Shown here piece by piece: positions 5,917 through 10,381 of a DNA stretch of 10,381 nucleotides (positions within the stretch are counted from its first letter, which is position 1; each line of letters begins with the position of its first letter). The notes beneath the pieces were generated by a model. The model ran no database searches. It saw only the letters and a list, made by a program, of their open reading frames with translations, and was not told the DNA's origin. The position numbers and the translations under genes were made by a program. The DNA is from an uncultured Eubacteriaceae bacterium (GTDB lineage: Bacteria > Bacillota > Clostridia > Eubacteriales > Anaerofustaceae). The stretch covers positions 1 through 10,381 of the forward strand of contig CAMSGF010000017.1 of the NCBI GenBank assembly GCA_947058225.1, given 5' to 3'.

Positions 5917-7146
5917 TTATAAATTATAAACTTTTTTTCTTATTAAGTCAAATGGTGATAATTTAGTATTGTCGGTTAAAACATAAAGCTTTTCTTTAGG
6001 ATGAGGTGTGCTTTCAACCTCTTCGCCTTTTTCATTTACAATTTTTGTTATTTTAAAACTTTTGCTTTCCTTTTTAGGTGAAATAAGTTCTAAATCATCA
6101 TTTATAAAAAATTTATTTCTTTGTTCAATTTCATACATACCTTTTTCTTCATTAAAACCAATAACCTGTGCAACAAAGTCATAATTTCTTGTATAGCTGC
6201 TTGTTCCGTAATTTTGGCTTGTGTGGTCTGGTTTGCCGTTAAAAAAACCTTCGGTGTACTGTCTGTGGCTTACTTTTGTAAGTTCTTCGTAATATTTTTC
6301 ATCAAATTTATAGTTTTTACTGTCTTTGTAATATTCATCTATTACTTTTCTGTAAGTATTTACTATAGTAGACACATAAAAATTGCTTTTCATTCTGCCT
6401 TCTATTTTAAAGCTGTCCACTCCAATATCAATCAATTCGTTTATATGTCTTATTAAACATAAATCTTTTGAATTGAAAATGAAAGTTCCTTCATCGTGTT
6501 CCTCAATCGTAAAATGTTCATCAGGTCTTGTTTCCTCTGTTAAATGATATTTCCATCTGCAAGGCTGTGCACAGTCTCCCCTGTTTGCATCTCTTCCTGT
6601 GAGGTAATTGCTTAAAAGGCATCTGCCGGAATATGACATACACATTGCCCCATGAATGAACATCTCTATTTCCATATCATTTGGCTTGTTTTCACAAATA
6701 CCCTTTATATCATCAAAAGAAAGTTCTCTTGCAAGAACAATCCTGTTTATCCCGTTCTTTTTCCAAAATTCCACAGATTTATAATTCGTTGTGCTTGACT
6801 GGGTCGATAATGAAATTTTTATATCAGGAAGTATATCCCTTGCAAGCATTATAATTCCGGGGTCTGAAATAATCAGTCCGTCGACTCCTAATTTATCCAG
6901 TTGTTTTAAATAATCTGGAAGTATGGAAAAATCGTCATTTCTTGCGGAAATATTTACAGTTACATATACATTTTTGTTCATATTATGTGCAAATTCTATA
7001 CCTTCAGCCATATCTTCTTCGTTGAAGTTTCCTGCATTTTTTCGCATAGAAAAACTTTCGCCGCCAAGATACACTGCATCGGCACCGTACATAAAAGCAT
7101 ATTTTAATTTTTCCAAATCTCCCGCAGGAGCCAGTAATTCTACCAT
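5917..7146 (-). CDS. trhP: U32 family protein, TrhP-like tRNA hydroxylation factor
   Basis: 409-aa protein of the family called peptidase U32. Bacterial TrhP members (YegQ in E. coli, YrrN/YrrO in B. subtilis) are needed to make 5-hydroxyuridine at tRNA position 34, using prephenate, rather than to cleave protein. The N-terminal TIM-barrel-like part has ELLAPAGD and GADAVYLGG (21-29). The U32 signature EMFIHGAMCMSYSGRCLLS is at 161-179, followed by RGDCAQPCRW (189-198) and FKIEGRMKS (246-254). Cys169, Cys176, Cys192 and Cys230 are spaced like the four cysteines that hold a 4Fe-4S cluster in relatives such as UbiU, so an iron-sulfur cluster is likely. Length fits the long (YrrO-like) type. It starts 1 nt after the ilvE stop with a modest AAGGTAG site. 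A different U32 role, such as rRNA hydroxylation or collagenase-like activity, is less likely. Confidence 0.85.
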   Translation of the reverse strand: MVELLAPAGDLEKLKYAFMYGADAVYLGGESFSMRKNAGNFNEEDMAEGIEFAHNMNKNVYVTVNISARNDDFSILPDYLKQLDKLGVDGLIISDPGIIMLARDILPDIKISLSTQSSTTNYKSVEFWKKNGINRIVLARELSFDDIKGICENKPNDMEIEMFIHGAMCMSYSGRCLLSNYLTGRDANRGDCAQPCRWKYHLTEETRPDEHFTIEEHDEGTFIFNSKDLCLIRHINELIDIGVDSFKIEGRMKSNFYVSTIVNTYRKVIDEYYKDSKNYKFDEKYYEELTKVSHRQYTEGFFNGKPDHTSQNYGTSSYTRNYDFVAQVIGFNEEKGMYEIEQRNKFFINDDLELISPKKESKSFKITKIVNEKGEEVESTPHPKEKLYVLTDNTKLSPFDLIRKKVYNL

Positions 7147-7147
7147 A

Positions 7148-8212
7148 TTATTCTACCTTCATTAACCAATTAAATTTATCTTCATTCTTTTTATATTGAA
7201 TACCGGTTAAACTGTCGTATAAAAGTTTAGAGATTTCTCCTATCTTACCATTGTTTATAATTGCATCTTTTCCTTTATAAGAAAGTTTTCCTATCGGTGA
7301 TATGACAGCTGCCGTTCCTGAAGCAAATGCTTCGTCCAATTTACCGTCATCATATGCTTTAAATAACTCATCTACCGTTATTTTTCTTTCTTCAACAGGA
7401 ATGTTTTTATCTTTCAACACTTTTATCATAGAATCTCTTGTAATACCGGGAAGAATTGTTCCTTTTAAAGAAGGTGTTACAACTGTTCCGTCAATTACAA
7501 AGAAAGCATTGCTCGTTCCAACCTCTTCAATATATCTGTGTTCACTTCCGTCTAAAAACAATACCTGGTCAAATCCTTTTTTCTTTGCTTCTATATAAGG
7601 TTTTATGCTCGCTGCATAGTTGCCGCCGCATTTAGCTTCTCCTGTTCCTCCCTCACTTGCCCTTACATAAAAATCTTCAACATAAATTGAAGTAGGAGCA
7701 ATACCATTTTTGTAGTAGCTTGCAACAGGTGAAAGTATTATAAAAAATGTATATTCCGAGCTTGTTTTAACTCCAAGTGCTTCTTCTGTTGCTATCATAA
7801 AAGGTCTTATATAAAGACTTGTTCCAAAATCTGTTGGAATCCAGTCTTTTTCTATAATCAATAATCTCTTTAATGCTTTTAAAACAAAATCAGCATCAAA
7901 TTGTGGCATACAAAGCCTTTCATTTGATTTATTCATTCTTTTGAAATTGTCCATTGGTCTGAAAAGTGATATTTCTCCATTTTCATCTTTGTAGGCTTTT
8001 AGCCCTTCAAAAGTTTCCTGTCCATAGTGAAATACGATAGCACCGGGTTTTATCGTAATTGGGGCATATGGCTCAATGCTTGCATCATACCACCCTTTTT
8101 CATCTTCGTATTTCATAACAAACATATGGTCTGAAAAGTTCTTTCCAAATACTAAGTTACTGAAATCCGGTTTTTCTTTTTTGTTTTTTAATAAATTTTC
8201 TCTAATCTTCAT
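7148..8212 (-). CDS. ilvE: Branched-chain amino acid aminotransferase
   Basis: 354-aa cytosolic PLP enzyme of fold type IV, which moves the amino group between Val/Leu/Ile and 2-oxoglutarate. Length and motifs fit the longer, eukaryote-like (type II) form. PGAIVFHYGQETFEGLKAY is near 57-74, RPFMIATEEALGV near 136-148, and the PLP lysine is Lys194 in GGTGEAKCGGNYAAS. EEVGTSNAFF (229-238) and SGTAAVISPIG (298-308) complete the active site. The start overlaps the rpoN stop by 11 nt, with GGAGAAGG inside the rpoN tail as ribosome site. No ilv/leu biosynthesis genes are near, so it could work in either synthesis or breakdown of branched-chain amino acids. The link to rpoN would suit breakdown, but that is inference. 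Confidence 0.96.
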   Translation of the reverse strand: MKIRENLLKNKKEKPDFSNLVFGKNFSDHMFVMKYEDEKGWYDASIEPYAPITIKPGAIVFHYGQETFEGLKAYKDENGEISLFRPMDNFKRMNKSNERLCMPQFDADFVLKALKRLLIIEKDWIPTDFGTSLYIRPFMIATEEALGVKTSSEYTFFIILSPVASYYKNGIAPTSIYVEDFYVRASEGGTGEAKCGGNYAASIKPYIEAKKKGFDQVLFLDGSEHRYIEEVGTSNAFFVIDGTVVTPSLKGTILPGITRDSMIKVLKDKNIPVEERKITVDELFKAYDDGKLDEAFASGTAAVISPIGKLSYKGKDAIINNGKIGEISKLLYDSLTGIQYKKNEDKFNWLMKVE

Positions 8213-9560
8213 TTTCCTTCTCCTTTTTTCTGTTGTATGATGATGGTATTCCCATTAAATCTCTGTATTTTGCAACTGTTCGTCTTGAAACTTTTATATT
8301 ATCTTTCTTTAACATAGCTGCAATTTTATCATCACTTAATGGTTTTGCCTTATCCTCCAAGTTTACAATATCATAAATTTTTTGTTTTATTTCCTCCTCT
8401 GTGGAATTATTTATGTTAGTCGTAAAAAAATATTTTAGCGGATATATTCCACGTGGAGTTTGTATGTATTTACCTGAAACTATTCTGCTTACGGTTGAAG
8501 TGGATAGGTTTGTTTTGTTTGCTATTTCTTCCATTGTAAGAGATTTTAGCTTGTTTTCAGATAAAAATAAGTCTTGTATATTAAAAATTTCTCTTGCGAT
8601 TTTTAAAGTGTTTTCTTTTCTTTGTTCCAAAGCATTTATATAAAAATCGGCTTTATCTATATATTTTTTAAGTTTTTTATATTCGCTGCTTGACTTGTTA
8701 TAAATATCAATTTGTTTAACAAGTTTCTCATTTTTTGAAAGGATAGGATATAAATCATCTTTCAGATATATAATGACTTTACCATCCTTTACTTCCAATA
8801 TAACTTCAGGTGTTATATATACAGTGTCATTTTTAGCAAATTCACTTGCAAAATTTATATCCGTACTTGTTATTTCTTTGGTTAATAATTTTATATATTC
8901 GATATCTAAATCAGTCTTTTTTGCTATTTTTTCATATTGCTTATATGCAAGCTCTTTTAAAAAATTCATCAAAAGTATTTTGTGGTCATCAGTGTAAATA
9001 CCCTGCTTTTTTAATTGCAATATAATGCATTCTGCATAATTTCTTGCCCCTACTCCTGTCGGATAAAAGCTTTGAATGATATTTAAAGCTTTTTTTAACT
9101 TAGAACTTTCAATTTTTGTTTCTTTTTCCAACTCGGTAATATTTTTTTGCAAAAAACCTTTTTCGTTTATATTTTCTATTAATTTAATGCAAATTTGATA
9201 CAGTTCATCATCAATATCGGAAGTATTTAACTGAATCATTAAATTGTCATATAATGTTTCATTTCCCTTGTCCGTTATATCAATATTTTCTAAGACATAA
9301 TTATTTATATAGTAGTTACTTTCCGTAAAATCTTCTGCGTTGTAGTTATTTATATATGGTTCTTCTGCTTCTGCATCTTTAACGGAGTAAACTTCCATTT
9401 CTTTTTTTAGAGATGTTTCATTTACTTCAAGTATTGGATTTTCATCTCTTTCATCTAATAAGGCTTCATTTAATTTTAAAATGTCATATTGAAGAATATC
9501 TATCGCCTGCTTTAAATCAGTTGATAGTTTGATTTCCTGTTTTAGTTTTAAATCAAGCAT
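8202..9560 (-). CDS. rpoN: RNA polymerase sigma-54 factor (SigL/RpoN)
   Basis: 452-aa sigma factor that recognises -24/-12 promoters and needs an ATP-driven enhancer-binding activator. Region I (about 3-47) is the Gln/Leu-rich activator-contact segment (LKQEIKLSTDLKQAIDILQY, ending NPILE). An acidic region II follows at about 50-100. The core-binding part includes SFYPTGVGARNYAECI. The helix-turn-helix region is LTMEEIANKTNLSTSTVSRI, with QTPRGIYPLKYFF after it. The RpoN box is SRRTVAKYRDLMGIPSS at 425-441, one residue off the usual ARRTVAKYR. Length is close to that of B. subtilis SigL. The ATG is formed as TAATG with the stop of the upstream BMP-family gene, and AAGGAG in that gene's lysine tail is its ribosome site. 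No enhancer-binding activator and no clear -24/-12 site is in the window. Confidence 0.97.
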   Translation of the reverse strand: MLDLKLKQEIKLSTDLKQAIDILQYDILKLNEALLDERDENPILEVNETSLKKEMEVYSVKDAEAEEPYINNYNAEDFTESNYYINNYVLENIDITDKGNETLYDNLMIQLNTSDIDDELYQICIKLIENINEKGFLQKNITELEKETKIESSKLKKALNIIQSFYPTGVGARNYAECIILQLKKQGIYTDDHKILLMNFLKELAYKQYEKIAKKTDLDIEYIKLLTKEITSTDINFASEFAKNDTVYITPEVILEVKDGKVIIYLKDDLYPILSKNEKLVKQIDIYNKSSSEYKKLKKYIDKADFYINALEQRKENTLKIAREIFNIQDLFLSENKLKSLTMEEIANKTNLSTSTVSRIVSGKYIQTPRGIYPLKYFFTTNINNSTEEEIKQKIYDIVNLEDKAKPLSDDKIAAMLKKDNIKVSRRTVAKYRDLMGIPSSYNRKKEKENED

Positions 9561-10381
9561 TATTTTGCTCCTTTTTTGCTGCTTTTTTTATCCTTTGAAC
9601 TTTTTTTGGAATTCTTTTTATTTTTCTTTGTATCCTTTTTTTCTTTCTTTTGTGGATTGTTATAAGTAAATGTCTGTGCTTTTTTTGTTGAAGTAGGTAT
9701 ATTTAATCCTTTAAGAGAAATCTCATCTCTAAATGTGTTTAGTTCTTTTGAAACATCTAAACTGACTAAGTCCTTATTTTCCTCTAAATCAATGACCGAA
9801 TCGCTTATTCCAAGTTTAATATTTTTTTCTTCAAAAGAATCATATAAAAATGCATCGCAAATATAATATGCTGAATTTTTGTAATTTATTTTTATATTTG
9901 CAAGCGTCGAACTTTTTGGCGTGTCATTATAATAATGAGAATTGATAATCCTCGTTCCTTTTTTTTCTTCTTCTATTGCCTGTGTTATACCTATGGTGCT
10001 CGCCCCGCAGGTTGAAAAGATTATATCTGCATTATTTTTTATTTGACTGTTTGTTATAAATAATGCTTTTTGCGTATCATTATATGAGCCTACATATTGT
10101 AAAATAATTTTAATATTTTTATTAACTGCTCTTACTCCTGAAATAAAGCCTGCAATTGATGCTTCATCAGACGATGAAATTCCTCCAATGATTCCTATTG
10201 TTTTGGTTTTTGTTTCTTTTGCTGCCAAAACTCCTGCAAGAAAAGCAGGTTCATTTAATTTATAAGAAATACTAAGTGATGAATTTGTTCCATCCTCATA
10301 ATTTATAAGTCCGAAATGCACCTTTTTAAAGTTTTTCTTAAGGGAGAGTAAATTATCGCTTATCGCATAAGAATTTGAAAT
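9560..10381 (-). CDS. BMP/PnrA-family substrate-binding protein, divergent, 5' end outside window
   Basis: Partial gene: 273 residues are visible and the frame is open to the right edge, so the signal peptide and any lipoprotein cysteine cannot be seen. A GTG at 10321 is internal and is not taken as the start. The order of motifs follows the basic membrane protein/PnrA family of ABC-transporter binding proteins, which often bind nucleosides: LNEPAFLAGVLAAKETKT, TIGIIGG, GFISGVRAVNKNIKI, QYVGSYNDTQKA, and NADIIFSTCGASTIGI. The later segment, which usually reads like GvDxDQ, is here RIINSHYYNDTPKSS, so the ligand site looks altered. The last 33 residues are a low-complexity tail with 16 lysines, unusual for this family. 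The stop overlaps the rpoN start by 1 nt. No permease or ATPase genes are visible on this side. Confidence 0.75.
   Translation of the reverse strand: MSNSYAISDNLLSLKKNFKKVHFGLINYEDGTNSSLSISYKLNEPAFLAGVLAAKETKTKTIGIIGGISSSDEASIAGFISGVRAVNKNIKIILQYVGSYNDTQKALFITNSQIKNNADIIFSTCGASTIGITQAIEEEKKGTRIINSHYYNDTPKSSTLANIKINYKNSAYYICDAFLYDSFEEKNIKLGISDSVIDLEENKDLVSLDVSKELNTFRDEISLKGLNIPTSTKKAQTFTYNNPQKKEKKDTKKNKKNSKKSSKDKKSSKKGAK
9563..9661 (-). repeat. Lysine-rich low-complexity tail coding region
   Basis: The end of the BMP-family gene is a purine-rich run of AAA/AAG codons mixed with Ser, Asn and Asp (KK-pairs repeated about every three to five residues). The last codons also supply the AAGGAG ribosome site for rpoN. 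It reads as one intact frame, so it is real coding sequence and not a frameshifted end, though slippage-prone A tracts are present. Confidence 0.7.

Noticed and set aside
6121..6456. Plus-strand open frame of 111 codons, hydrophobic
   Set aside because: It is antisense to the U32 gene, and its Phe/Val/Ile-rich make-up is the expected mirror of Lys/Asp/Glu codons on the real strand.
10319..10321. GTG as the start of the BMP-family gene
   Set aside because: The frame continues upstream to the window edge, no ribosome site precedes the GTG, and a binding protein needs an N-terminal export signal that would lie outside.
1..10381. CRISPR array, tRNA/rRNA, insertion sequence, riboswitch or phage genes
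   Set aside because: I looked for repeated direct units, cloverleaf-type segments, terminal inverted repeats and long structured leaders and saw none; nearly all of the window is accounted for by ordinary genes.

Overview
The window is low-GC, densely packed DNA that looks chromosomal and comes from an anaerobic, Clostridia-like member of the Bacillota. The pointers are strong AGGAGG ribosome sites, a C. symbiosum-type pyruvate phosphate dikinase (PPDK) with its DUF299 regulator, PduL as a phosphotransacylase, a SigL-type sigma-54, and a clostridial-style ECF sigma/zf-HC2 anti-sigma pair. A genus cannot be fixed from this sequence alone. I found no CRISPR, tRNA, rRNA, transposase or phage gene.

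Layout. (1) 1-3786, minus strand: a three-gene operon read from right to left. It holds a membrane-anchored 189-aa protein of unknown function, the bifunctional PPDK regulatory kinase/phosphorylase, and ppdK, whose last ~85 codons lie beyond the left edge. (2) 3787-4070: a 284-bp AT-rich divergent intergenic region with a good minus-strand promoter (TTGTAA-N17-TATAAT), a dyad over its -35 box, and a Fur-box-like palindrome. (3) 4071-5232, plus strand: an ECF sigma factor overlapping its transmembrane ZAS (zf-HC2) anti-sigma factor. (4) 5236-5273: a strong terminator hairpin, probably bidirectional, between convergent genes. (5) 5286-10381, minus strand: a run of BMP-family binding protein (5' end outside the window), rpoN, ilvE, a U32/TrhP-type protein and pduL. 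The first four are joined by overlaps or a 1-nt gap. pduL follows after 58 nt and may also have its own promoter.

How the genes may work together (inference). PPDK interconverts PEP and pyruvate and is switched by its neighbour through phosphorylation near the catalytic His. PduL would turn acetyl-CoA or propionyl-CoA into acyl phosphate for ATP formation. IlvE handles branched-chain amino acids, and sigma-54 in Firmicutes often drives amino-acid catabolism genes, so rpoN-ilvE coupling fits an amino-acid fermenter. Nothing here is a clearly new system. The least explained items are the anchored HEAT-like protein heading the ppdK operon, the divergent BMP protein with a lysine-rich tail fused tightly to rpoN, and the operator-like dyads in the divergent promoter region.
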